From assembly GCA_030710515.1 (NCBI GenBank), contig JALBCR010002481.1:107501-171500 (forward strand): 64,000 bases of DNA, read 5' to 3'. The notes beneath the pieces are model-generated. The model saw only the letters and a list, made by a program, of their open reading frames with translations. It searched no databases and had not been told where the DNA came from. This DNA is from Abscondita cerata. Taxonomy: Eukaryota > Arthropoda > Insecta > Coleoptera > Lampyridae. The stretch's first letter is position 1, and each line of letters starts with the position of its first letter. A program made the position numbers and the translations under genes. Shown piece by piece: positions 12,467 to 22,880 of this stretch.

Positions 12467-13097
12467 AGGAGTGAATCACAACCAACTGAATCGATGTTGC
12501 CACTAAAGCCTGTGGCAAGGAAATCTTTACAAGAATCACAAAATATAAGAAACGAATTCTGTAAATATTTTATTTCAGACCATGGACAAGTACCCGGGCA
12601 ATTAAAATATGCGTAAATAAACAGATGATTACAAAAATTTAGAATATATTTTGATGTTAGCAATTAGTAATTAGTTTTTTTGTGAATACCTAAATCCCTT
12701 AAAATTTAAGTTAAGAATAAACACAAAACTTATCTCATATTCTCCACCGATCTGAACGCCTTTTCTGGGTTTATTTTTGTCATGGATAAAACTCATTGCG
12801 TTATAACCAAACCACTTATGTGTAAAATGCTGACCCGCGCCAGATTTTTCATTTTTTTATAATTCCTTCTTTCACGTTGATATTGTGAAATTATGTTTTT
12901 AATTTTTCTATCAATTTCCATCCAGTTGGTGTCAAACAATAGGGCAATTTCTTTGTATGAATCCATTTTTTAATTCTATTTTTATAGTTGGCATCCTTTG
13001 TTTGCCACAAATTTTTATGTTTTTTGAAAGCATCTATTAAGGTACAGATTTCTTCAGTAGTCCACTGCTTTTTTGAAACTTTACCACCTACAGACAT
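11226..13097 (-). pseudogene. Harbinger Myb/SANT-like accessory protein, two exons
   Basis: Exon 1 (13097 down to 12734) starts MSVGGKVSKKQWTTEE, a Trp-containing SANT/Myb-like domain, and after two frameshifts continues with IISQYQRERRNYKKM and GAGQHFTHKWFGYNAMSF. It ends GGEYE at a donor now reading ATAAGT, apparently a mutated GTAAGT. The acceptor TTTATTTTTTAG at 11717-11728 opens exon 2 (11716-11226): an acidic ESESSDEDPQPE stretch, a Lys-rich segment and, after one more frameshift, a BESS-like C-terminus with YDVFGEMVAHNIRSLE. In Harbinger elements this protein imports the transposase and binds the ends. Exon 2 lies wholly within the transposase intron and transposase exon 2 lies wholly within this gene's intron. 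Confidence 0.78.
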
Positions 13098-13181
13098 TAT
13101 CTGGAATAACCAATAAATAATAAAACTTAAACTTCTTTAAAATTATTAAATTGATATGTTAATTTAAGAATATGTTATACA

Positions 13182-13472
13182 CAGTGTTGTAAAAAATACT
13201 TTTAAAAGTACTTGAGTAGTTATTCAATAACTTAGATTACTTAGATGTAGATTTTAATAACTACATTTTGTCTTTCATAAATTAAATAACGAAATACAAA
13301 ATAAAATATAGTTAAAAAAACCGATATCAATATTTATATACGATTTACATCACATGGTCGTCGTCGATGATAAACTGTTTCATGGGAAATATATGAGTAA
13401 AAATAGACAAAAACCAACATTCAATAGTCCAAAACTGTAAATCATATTACTTAATAATATATTGATGTATAA

Positions 13473-13513
<41 letters not shown>

Positions 13514-13664
13514 CGAAATAATTAATTATTTAGTAATTAATTAATTACATAATAATAATAAACAAGGATTACAGTTGTTAACTAAAATTATTTTGTAACA
13601 TTTTTTGAAAAAAATATTCAATACTTAAATTCAAATACTTTTATTCAAATACTTTACAACACTG
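13182..13664. mobile_element. hAT-type MITE with perfect 8-bp target duplication
   Basis: The left terminus reads CAGTGTTGTAAAAAATACTT and the right terminus, reverse-complemented, CAGTGTTGTAAAGTATTTGA. Both are typical hAT-MITE ends with repeated ACTTGAGTA-like motifs. The element is flanked on both sides by GTTATACA (13174-13181 and 13665-13672), an exact 8-bp target site duplication. It has no coding capacity and is inserted in the right non-coding part of the Harbinger element. Confidence 0.92.
13477..13512 (+). repeat. (TAA)n microsatellite
   Basis: About twelve uninterrupted TAA units inside the hAT MITE, followed by TTAATTA-rich sequence. It probably grew after MITE insertion. Confidence 0.95.
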
Positions 13665-14089
13665 GTTATACACCAAATTACTTAAATTAATTATAATATT
13701 ATATAATTACACTTTCGTATACTTACTTAGCTAGTATTCAGGTACAAAATTCGTGTTCAGATTTCAGGCACAACACGACAACACAACACGACCGTTTCCA
13801 CTAAACAGACTCAAGTTTCAAAACACGTAGAAACCTTTTGATGTTACCGCTTCCGAGCGGGACATCTTCAAAATGTTTGCCAAAAGTTTCAGTTTTGTTT
13901 TATTCGACACGAGTTTGTGTTTTGTTTTTGTTTTCTCCGTTTAGTGGAAAACCGGCTTAACGTTGCGAGTTATCAAATGTATTTTTTCCACGACCACTAT
14001 GAAAACTTTACATTTCGTAGTCATAAACCACTAGAGAATATGTGTCACATCTAAACATCTGCAGAAAATCATTTTGTTACTAGTAACGG

Positions 14090-16300
14090 TATATGCCGTG
14101 TGTCCCACGGAGAACAAAACATAGGACTTTTATTATGGTAAAATATAGAATAGATCTACTAGTGCTTTTAAAATTTTCAACCAATGCAATGTCGGTATGT
14201 GTCATTTTAATTGCTCTGAAGTTGCAGCAACCAACTTAAATTTGAATTATTAGCCCTACTTTTATAACTTTCTGCAATAATGAGTGTGTATACAACTGCT
14301 GAAAAAGTTCAAATGGTTAAATGGGTATGCAGTGGTGAAAGCTATAGAAACTGTTCAGCATTATTTGCTGAACTTTTCAAGATCGACCGATTCCAAGTGC
14401 TAGTACAGTAATGCAAGTATTTCAAACCTTTGAAAATACTGGCAGTGTTCTAAGCGGCCAAAGCTGGTGCAGCTTGACAGGCCTAACAACAACAACGACG
14501 AGATTGATGTACTATTAGCAGCAGTTCAGCATAATCCGATCATAAGTGTTCGACAACTAAGTGTTGACTGCGGTCTAAGTAAAAGTCGTGTACATAAACA
14601 AACACAAGTACAAGTCATACCATTATTCTCAACATCAAAAGCTTTTCAAGACGGATGCTGAAAAAAGACAAGTATTTTGTGAAATTTTAATGGAAAAATC
14701 TAATAATGACGATAACTTTATTAAAAATCTGTGTTTTACTGATGAATTCACTTTTACATTAAATGGAACACCAAACATTCAAAATTACCGTTTTTGGAGC
14801 ACAGAAAACCCTCATCTAGCTGTTTATACTAGCTCACGCCCAGTAAATGTTTGGACCGGGATATTTTCCAATACCGTAATAGGTCCTTTTTTTTATTGAG
14901 AGTACACTTTCTGCTGTTAAGTACCGTTACCTATTAATTGAGCATGTGCTACCAGCATTGCACGAAGTTGCTGAAGAGGATAATGTTGTTTGATATCAGC
15001 ACGATGGGTGTCCAGCTCATAGTGCTTATCTGGTAAAAGGTCTCTTAAATGACCGTTGCCCAGAACTTGGATTGGAAGAGGTGGTGAAGTTGCTTGGCCA
15101 CCGAGATCATCAGATTTGTCTTCTAATGACTTTTTCTTATGGTCATACATTGCCTCTAAAGTGTATTCAAATCGACGACACATCACTGTCGAGTCATTAA
15201 AGGACAGAATTGTAGAAGTTTGCTTTAATGTTCCGGCAAACGTAATCTCTAATGTGCAACGCAATTTTTATAATCGATTAGGGCATTGTTTAGCAGTAAA
15301 TGGACAGCAGTTTGAGCATTTAATATAAGCAGTTGCTGGCTTAAATAAAATGTAGCTTTCACTTCTGCATACCTACCCAAAACCAAAACGGTCCTTTTCA
15401 GGACCACCAAAAATCACAAAAAGAATTTTACACGATTTTCAAAGAAAAATCAATTTTATTAATAAACATAATTTAAATTCATTTTACAAAGGTTTGGCGA
15501 TTGTGTGCATAGATTTCATGTGTGCATTTGCAGAGATTTAAATGTATGATCTGAAATTTAGAATATGAAAAAAAAATAATTTAAAATACAAACCTTATTC
15601 TTTTTGTGAGTTCAAACCGAGGTTCAAACATTCAAAGCTGTTAACTATTTGGCATTCTCAAATAATCACAACATTTTTGTTTACCTACATTTAGCTTGTA
15701 CGACTCCTGCAAATAATATTCCCAGTTAAATCACTTTTTAGGTAGGTACTAAAATAATAATATCGCTTGCCTATGAAACTGTCGTCTCATGGTTCATCCT
15801 TTATCGTGTTTTACACAAGTATCGGTCTTATATCGTGATGTTCTTAACATGCTGTATAAAAATGAAACCTGAATCCGTTTAAATAATTATACTTTTATAG
15901 GCACTTTTAATCATATTGATATAACTGCATCTTCAATCAGCTTAATACTTTTTATAATGTATTTTTGTTTATAACCTAAAATTAATTTACGAAAATAATT
16001 ATGGGTAATTATGTAAAAAATTAGTTGTACTTACTTGAGAAAGCGATCACATCAAAGCGACTAAACAATTAGAATTTTCGCAAAAACAAAATAATAAATT
16101 TTTAGGTTGAGAAATGTCAAAAGGAATATTACAGTTGTGGTAGACATGACAATCGTCACCGCTCTCTCTCTTACTTCAACTGAGACTTACAACGCACGTC
16201 GTATCGCGACGGTGAAAATATCATAGCACAAGTAGATCCGTTCTATATTTTGCCTTAATAAAAATTTACGTTGCATTCTCCCTGGGACACATGGTATACC
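14090..16300. mobile_element. DD41D (DUF4817-type) Tc1/mariner-like transposon, 2.2 kb
   Basis: Terminal inverted repeats of about 85 bp are visible: left from 14090 (GGTATATGCCGTGTGTCCCA) and right ending at 16300 (reverse complement GGTATACCATGTGTCCCAGG). Inside the TIRs both sides share AAAATATAGAA and GATCTACT. The ends are TA-rich, fitting TA target choice. The single gene (14280-15328) is a degraded transposase. The 3' part, 15330-16300, is non-coding. The element retains both ends and is probably complete apart from point decay. Confidence 0.85.
14280..15328 (+). pseudogene. DD41D-type transposase, frameshifted
   Basis: Translation starts at 14280 (MSVYTTAEKVQMVKW, then GESYRNCSALFAE), resembling the DUF4817 helix-turn-helix region at the N-terminus of this family. 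Further blocks are VRQLSVDCGLSKSRVHK, then CFTDEFTF (first Asp), TENPHLAV, NVWTGIFSNTVIGPFFY, YQHDGCPAHSAYLV (second Asp), and after a one-base deletion WIGRGGEVAWPPRSSDLSS with ND (third Asp). The spacing between the last two Asp is about 41 residues once the one-base gap is allowed for. At least four frame breaks are present. End at HLI stop, 15328. Confidence 0.85.
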
Positions 16301-16542
16301 CCAATTGACTAAATGTAGTTGCAAAAGCTGATTGGTTGTTGGTTTTGATTCAAAACTGACATTTATTTATCTAACCTGAAAATCTGTCAAAACGACGCCT
16401 ACATTTTAAATAAAAAGTAAACTTGATTATTGAGAATAAAAAATGTTTGGTGGTCATGAAAACAGCTAAATTTTTTTAATTGCCAAACTGACAGTTAAAT
16501 CTTAAATTAAATTTTGATCGTGGAAAAAGTATAGTTGTATCT

Positions 16543-16790
16543 TGCGTTATATTAATATTTTTGATTTGTCTAACGCAATTTTTTTTTGTAGTAATAATGG
16601 GGTAAGCTAATAAAACTTTTTTTTTAATTTTGCGAGCTATAGGACCTAAAGGCGACCACTAGGCGCGGCAGGCGGGCGGTTTTATATTATGCATATGTCA
16701 CACTTTTACGATTCATTATCAAACTTTTGGTAACTAATGACTTAGTTCATTTTACTTCTAGCTCTAGAACTGTACCATTCGTGATATTCA
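16543..16790 (-). repeat. Dispersed repeat, copy 2 (partner at 3089-3337)
   Basis: Reverse complement of the repeat at 3089-3337 over about 245 bp, with shared CATATGCATAATATAAAACC core and TATTAATATAACGCAAGATA end. Both copies share the ATTAATAATGGGGTAA-like block. It lies just outside the right end of the DD41D element. Confidence 0.75.
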
Positions 16791-16849
16791 ACTTTTTTTT
16801 CTCCACAATATACGGATACACCGTAAAAAAAAAGGCTGAGGAAATTACC

Positions 16850-17485
16850 ATAAAGCACGATACATAGTTTGGTAGACAGAATTTTCAGCTATGGGGATTC
16901 CAAATGGTTGCTGTTTTTAATACGTATGGAATTTACGAAGTTGTAAAAGATAAATAAACATGGGATGACGGTAAGGCAGACGATGCAAGTATGAGTAAAA
17001 GATAATGAGAAAGACATGTTTTGAATTTCACCGTCAATAGAACACTCCTAACTCGAGTATTTGTTTACTTGCGATACCGCAAATAAAATGTGGACAAAGT
17101 TAATTACAACTCACAAACAAGCGTCGAAAACAAATAAATTACTGCGAAACTTTCATTAGTACAAAATGAATTCAAGTGCAAAATATGGCTAAGCAGCTGA
17201 AATATGTTGATGAAAATGTATCTGACGTTGCCATCATGGCAAAAATTTAGAAAAGTTTACCCTCAAAATATGGTGTGCTCATACAGCGTAAGACAGCCTT
17301 CTTTGGCAGTGAAAAGCAAATAAAACTACAAGAACGGTTATTACAAGAAGAAAAGCTTCTAACACAAGTCATTCAATGACACAACAAAAAAAAAGAGTAA
17401 ATTGAAAAAGCAGAGCTTCGAATGCTTTTATTGTAAGAAACGGAAACATCTGACACGAGAATGTCGGAAAAAAGATATATAATCG
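16850..17485 (+). pseudogene. Copia-type Gag fragment with zinc knuckle
   Basis: Plus-strand blocks match the usual copia Gag order: NFQLWGFQMVAVFNTYGIYE (about 16885-16945), LEYLFTCDTANKMWTKL (17055-17105), AKQLKYVDENVSDVAIMAKI (about 17187-17250), LPSKYGVL and LQERLLQEEKL (to 17350). A CCHC knuckle CFYCKKRKHLTREC follows at 17424-17465. Stops and frame changes lie between the blocks. No protease, integrase or reverse transcriptase of this element follows, and no LTR pair was found, so it is a Gag-only remnant next to the BEL element. Confidence 0.8.
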
Positions 17486-17796
17486 TGAAAAGAAAAACTT
17501 AAAAAAAAACTGATACATTGCATTTGTGAGTTTACCTTGTTGATAGTAAACTGGGAGAATATTGTAAATTCCATCAACTTACTATTAGTAGTTCTCTAGG
17601 CAACGGGTGTACAAAATAGTTATTCTAGAATAATTGACATTATTTTTTATATAAACTTCGAAATAAAATTTTTACTAATTAATAAACTTAAATTGATTAT
17701 TAATTACATAGAAGTTAAGTTTTTCAACATATTGCGATCATGACAGGACATTCAAAATTGTGTAGCTAGGAAAGTTTATTTTAAAGTCAATTAACT

Positions 17797-18929
17797 ATGG
17801 ATGCTAATAAAAGATCTCGTTCTGTATTACGTAGAGCTTTTATTAAAGTATGTTCGGAACTTAAAAATGGTTGTCTGCAAAAGACGATAAATATGATTTA
17901 ATTGAGGTGCATGACGTATTAGAAATTTTGGACAAGCATTTTCAAGAACTAATATCATTAAAACTCTATCGTATATAATACTTCATTTAAAAGAAGACTG
18001 TTGCACAGAACAAATGATAGACTGAAGAGGTAAAAGTAAGGCCAGTGAATATAGTTAAAATATGAAGCTAAAAAAGAATTTTTAAGTATAGTACTTTAAA
18101 CACTCCTTCAGAAAATGTAATTAAAATGTCAAGTGATGGAAACGTAATTTTAATTTACCAAAGATCAAGTTAAGAGAATCTGGAGGAGAAATTGAGCAAT
18201 AGTTTTTTTCGAGATCAATTTAAAAAATATCATTTGGATGATAAATTTAATTATATATTAATGTCACTTACGACAAGGTCGTTGGCAAAGAAATTAGTAG
18301 ACAGTTATTCTACTACATCTAAATGTACGCTAAAGCTGTTGAATCTATTAAGCATTGTTGTGGAAAAAGTGATTTATTGACTGAATAAGTTAATTGTTCT
18401 GGACACTTCTTCTAAACTTAAAGTACCATTGCCATTGAATCAATTGTATGACAAGTTTCAGTGTCATCTTAGAAACATTAGCACCTTAGGCGTGACCATA
18501 GATCAAAGTGCACCAGTGTTGTTTTCATTTGTTACATCTACCTTATCAGTAGATACGTTCCAAGCTTCGGAATGATCGAATCAATCAAATAACAACCACG
18601 AGTCTTATACAAATTTATTAGAAAGTTGAAGGAAAACAAAAATAAGCGTAGAGTAAAATGTTTTGGTAAATCAGTTACAATCAAAAATAATAAACATGAA
18701 ATCAAAAGTTCAATTACTTAACAAGCTATTCCTACTGCAATTGGTTTGGTTATTTCTGCAAGAGATTACAACAAAGGTCGTATGTTTTGTGACGGTTCTC
18801 ATAGATCAGAAAATTGTGTGAGAGCTTCTGGAATGCCACTTACAGAGGGAAGAAAGATTGTCAAAAACAGACGCGCTTGTTTTGGTTGTTTAAGATTAAG
18901 ACATTCTGCAAAATTTTGCAGAAATTGAC
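17797..18929 (+). pseudogene. BEL/Pao Gag (DUF1759-like, zinc knuckle)
   Basis: Starts MDANKRSRSVLRRAFIKVC, followed in another frame by DLIEVHDVLEILDKHFQEL, the usual helical N-terminus of BEL Gag. NSFFRDQFKKYHLDDKFNY (18195-18255) corresponds to the conserved W..F...F....... segment, and LRNISTLGVT (about 18469-18500) to the later helix. The C-terminal knuckle region is FCDGSHRSENC then GRKIVKNRRACFGCLRLRH (18785-18926). Several stops interrupt it. The protein would package the element's RNA. Confidence 0.75.
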
Positions 18930-19844
18930 CTTGGAGTGTGATTTATATGAAATCTCGCTTTCCTATCGTGTGAAGATATACTAATCAGAACTACAAGTCA
19001 TAAAGATGGTACTTCTGTAAAAGTGTTTAGCTAACATTTCATCCCTTTGTAAAGTGTTACTGCAGACAATTTGTGTTAAAGTATATAACGGAGATCATAA
19101 AAAAGAAGTGCGACCATTAATAGACACACTGTCCCAAAGTGATACTTAACTAGAAAAATTGCGCAATTTGACCAGAAGGAATTGAAAAAATGTAACACTT
19201 ACTTTTTGGTACGTTTATTATCGTTGCTACAGGGCATCTACTTCATCTACTTATATATGACTTAAAGGATAATTATAAATGTCATTTTAAAGTATTAGAA
19301 CAATCAGTTATTTGTAACACAATTGATTCGGCTATACAGGGTCACTGGTAATTGGATACATTCCTTAGAGATCTGATAGAACAAGAGGTAAGGAGTAAAT
19401 TTAACCCTAATATGTATTATACAAAACTCAATAGATCTTGAGATATTTTGATTTTCAATTTTTCTTAAAAAGTTTATGTTAATATGTTAAAATGTAATTT
19501 TCAAAAATTTTACGTCAACTTTGTGGAACTTTTGATGGAATACTTGCCCAACACTATGGTCTTCCGTATGGAATAAAAAAATATCCCTTAGCATTTCCAT
19601 CATGTGATAATTTCAAAGAAAAAACTTGTGCAAAATAATTTTTCAAAATCAGATGTGATAATTCTTTGAGGTTTTCAAATAATTCTCAACCCTTCTTGCT
19701 TACAAATTGTGTTAAAACTTCCTTATTGCAATAGCTATCGAACAAGCTGCGAATCTTACAACAAACCCTTAACAGTTCCAAAAAAATAGTAAAAATGAAG
19801 CAGTCGAAGGAATTTATTTAACTGCTGTCCACCATTAGACATTA

Positions 19845-21074
19845 CGAGGATGTATTGATATCTAGTTAGCCTAGACCAGTTCCTTGCATAAACAAAATAT
19901 TGCGTTACCATAGCAACGAACAATAACTTATTAGAAGTGTCAGTGTAAAGTTTAACGTCAAAAAAGTAAACTAGAGTCACGCAATAAATTAAATGAAAAA
20001 GATGTCCACCGAAATTGTGAAAATCGAAAAAATTGAGTATCGAGCCATCATCAAGTACCTGTATTTAAAAGGGTTAAGAGGTAAGCAGATTTACGAAGAT
20101 ATGCTTAATACCCTTGGTGATCAATGTCCTTCGTATGCGACCGTCAAAAATTGGAATGCAAGCTTCAAAAGAGGTAAATTTTCCATTGAAGATGATGACC
20201 GATTGGGAAGGCCAGTTTCTGTGTCAGTCCCGAAAATATCGATGCAGTTCATGACATGATTTTATCAGACCGTCGAATTGGGCTAAAACGGATATCTGAA
20301 GCACTGAATATTTCATACGAACGCGTTCATCATATGGTTCACGTCAATTTGGACATGAGAAAAATTGCTGCAAAATGGATCCCCAAATGTTTGAATGTTG
20401 ACCAAAAGCGTGCAAGTGTAGAAGCATCGCGTTCGATCTGTGCTCGATTTGAAAACAATGTAGACTTCTTAAACCGAATTGTTACTATGGATGAGACTTG
20501 GGTACATTTCTACGATCCAGCAACAAAGCAACAAGCAAATCTGCTGGAAAAGTTCTTGCTTCAGTTTTTGGGATTGCCATGGAGTAATCATGATTGATTT
20601 TTGGATAAGGGTAGAACAATAACTGGAGATTACTATTCGACATTACTGACCACTCTACGGGAAAATATTAAAGAGAAAAGACGCGGAAAGCTATCCAAAG
20701 GTGTTTTGTTTTTACAGGACAACGCCCTTGCACACAAATCTCATGTTGCCATGCAAAAAATTCGTGATTTAGGGTTTGAATTACTAGAACACCCCTTATT
20801 CACCCGATTTGGCTCCGTCCGACTATCACCTCTTTCCTCAACTGAAAAAAGTTTAAAAGGTTGTACATTTTCTTCCAACAAGGAGGTAATAGAAGCTGTG
20901 GAGGTCTGGTTTGCAGAGCAAGAAGAAACATTTTTTTAAAGGTCTAGAGACGTTGCAGGTTCGCTGTAATAAATGTATCCAATTAAGAGGAGAATATGTT
21001 GAGTAATAAAATATTTTGACATTGAAATTTTGTTTGGTTCTATAGTAGGCTAAGAATTTTTCAATATATCCTCG
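19845..21074 (+). mobile_element. mariner (DD34D), 1230 bp, TA target
   Basis: Flanked by TA at 19843-19844 and 21075-21076. The left end reads CGAGGATGTATTGATATCTA and the right end inverted CGAGGATATATTGAAAAATT, both followed by a shared TTAGCCTA. The length is normal for a full mariner. It is inserted in the left TIR of the DD41D element, so it is the youngest of the three nested layers. Confidence 0.92.
19993..20939 (+). pseudogene. mariner transposase, several frameshifts
   Basis: Reads from MKKMSTEIVKIEKIEYRAI through the first helix-turn-helix (KGLRGKQIYEDML, YATVKNWNASFKRG, RLGRPVSVSVP) to MDETWVHFYDP (first Asp), a broken SVF/CHG region near 20570, MDKGRTITGDYY, FLQDNALAHKSH (second Asp), and a PYSPDLAPSDYHLF block readable near 20795-20840 in another frame (third Asp). 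Frame breaks occur at about 20255, 20570-20600, 20795 and 20850. The catalytic motifs are all still recognisable, so decay is moderate. Confidence 0.92.
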
Positions 21075-21162
21075 TATATGTAGAAGTCATCTGTAAATTA
21101 AATTAACAATAAGTACATTAGTACTTAATTTTTATAAATCTTGTTCAAAATGGGAGCCCCTA

Positions 21163-22195
21163 TTACGTATACACGCACGGCAGGGTCTTCTTATTTTTGT
21201 TTTTGCCACTCTGGTGGTTAATGTATTCCTGTATGGATGCGGCAGCGTCGACTATCCTTTGTCTAAGGTCAAGCCTTCTATTGACTGGGGTTGCGTATAC
21301 TATATCTTTCATACGACCCCATAGAAAGTAATCCAGAGGAGTTAAATCTGGACTTCGCGCTGGCGAAACTATTAGCCCTGCTCTTCCAATCTAACGCTTA
21401 GGGAAACGTTCATTCAGCAAATTCCGTACCGTCAACTAATAATGGGCTGGACAACCGTCGTGCTGAAAAATCATTCGCGCTCTGGCGGCTAAAGGAACAT
21501 CTTCTAGAAGCTCCTGCAGGTGATTTTCTAGAAAATCTTCATAGATCTCTCCGTTTATATGTTGAGGTAAAAAGTAAGGCCCTATTAAATAGCGGCCAAC
21601 AACACCCATCCATACATTTTCTGAAAACTTCCTTTGGAAACTAGTTTTCCTTATTAAATGTGGATTTTCTTCCGCCCAATAGTGCATGTTATAAAAATTG
21701 GTTATGCCCTCGCGATTAAATTTAGATTTGTCCGTCCATAAAATATTGGTTAAGAAGTTTTCATCCTCTGCATCTGAATTTAACATAAAGTTCTAATTTC
21801 CTTCCAGGACCACCTTCATCTAAGCCCTGGACAGGGGTATAATGGTAAGGATGGCATCCAACTCCGCCTATCGTAGACCAGACTTTCCATTGTGACGCAC
21901 CAGTTTGCCGCGCCACTTTAGCAGTTGAAGTGCCTGGGTTATCCTCAAAATGGATTAATATTTCTTCTTCATCATCTGGTTGATATACGCAAGGAGCACC
22001 GGCGTCCACTCGCCGACGTTTCACTGAACCATTTTCTGCGACATTTCGATATGTCGTACTAAATACACAAACATTCGGTGTGCGACGGTTTGGAAAGCGA
22101 CGTTCATATTCCCGACGAGCTTCTGCAGCATTCCCATCGCAATATCCGTATACAAATAAGATGTCGGCGTATTCTGCATTGCTATAAGCGGCCAT
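21163..22195 (-). pseudogene. DUF4817/DD41D transposase
   Basis: Start at 22195 (MAAYSNAEYADILFVYGYCD, then REYERRFPNRRTPN), the DUF4817 N-terminus. It continues GSVKRRRVDAGAP, VARQTGASQWKVW and a YHYTPVQGL block, then after a frameshift near 21790 NILWTDKSKFNREG (first Asp), AEENPHLIRK, NVWMGVVGRYLIGPYFLP, MIFQHDGCPAHY (second Asp), and beyond in-frame stops at 21436 and 21391, SPDLTPLDYFLWGRMKD (third Asp). There are exactly 41 codons between the last two Asp if the stops are counted. The final stop is at 21163. The gene would mobilise the long-TIR element that surrounds it. Confidence 0.88.
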
Positions 22196-22880
22196 TTCAG
22201 TTAAACAACAATAACAACGAAAATCTGCAAAACCGAACTTAAAGAACTTAATACAACTAGTTATAACAAAGAATCTTCAAATATGAACTTAAGACTGTCA
22301 AAAAGTTATACGAGTGAAACGTCATATTCTACCTTCAGTTGTTTATCCGCCCACTTCACATGGAAAACGTATAAGGTCTAATGGTGGACAGCAGTTAAAT
22401 AAATTCCGTCGACTCTTCATTTTTACTATTTTTTTTGGAACTGTTGAGGGTTTGTTGTAAGATTCGCAGCTTATTCGATAGCTATTGCAACAAGAAAGTT
22501 TTAACACAATTTGTACGCAAGAAGCGTTGAGAATTATTTGAAAAAACTTCAAAGAATTATCACATCTGATTTTGAAAAACTATTTTGCACAAGTTTTTCT
22601 TTGAAATTATCACATGATAGAAATGCTAAGGGATATTTTTTATTCCATACGGAAGACCATAGTGTTGGGCAAGTATTCCATCAAAAAAGTTCCACAAAGT
22701 TGGCGTAAATTTTTTGAAAATTACATTTTAACATATTAACATCAACTTTTTTAAGAAAAATTGAAAATCGAAATATCTCAAAATCCATTGAGTTTTGTAT
22801 AATACATATTAGGGTTAAATTTACTCCTTACCTCTTGTTCTATCAGATCTCCAAAGGAATGTATCCAATTACACTGAACC

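Larger units (their letters stand above)
10427..13956. mobile_element. PIF/Harbinger DNA transposon, 3.5 kb
   Basis: The element encodes the two proteins diagnostic of PIF/Harbinger: a DDE transposase on plus and a Myb/SANT-like DNA-binding protein on minus. The right end at about 13956, read inward, is GCCGGTTTTCCACTAAACGG followed outside by TTA, the usual 3-bp Harbinger target. The left end at about 10427 reads GGCTGGTTTTATACTGAAAT, a degraded match to the right terminus. A related ACCGTTTCCACTAAACAGAC lies subterminally near 13787. A hAT MITE is nested inside at 13182-13664. Boundary on the left is tentative. Confidence 0.75.
19337..22880. mobile_element. DD41D transposon with ~510-bp terminal inverted repeats, inside BEL
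   Basis: The left end CAGGGTCACTGGTAATTGG and the right end (reverse complement AGGTTCAGTGTAATTGGATA) begin inverted repeats that run about 510 bp: 19337-19842 and 22365-22880. Blocks such as CCGTATGGAATAAAAAATAT-like and GCTGTCCACCATTAGAC are shared. The minus-strand transposase (22195-21163) is of the DUF4817/DD41D type. A mariner element (19845-21074) has landed within the inner edge of the left TIR. The host BEL sequence resumes after 22880 in frame order. Confidence 0.85.

Noticed and set aside
15330..16290. Second gene in the DD41D element
   Set aside because: No open frame or recognised motif; this is 3' non-coding sequence of the element.
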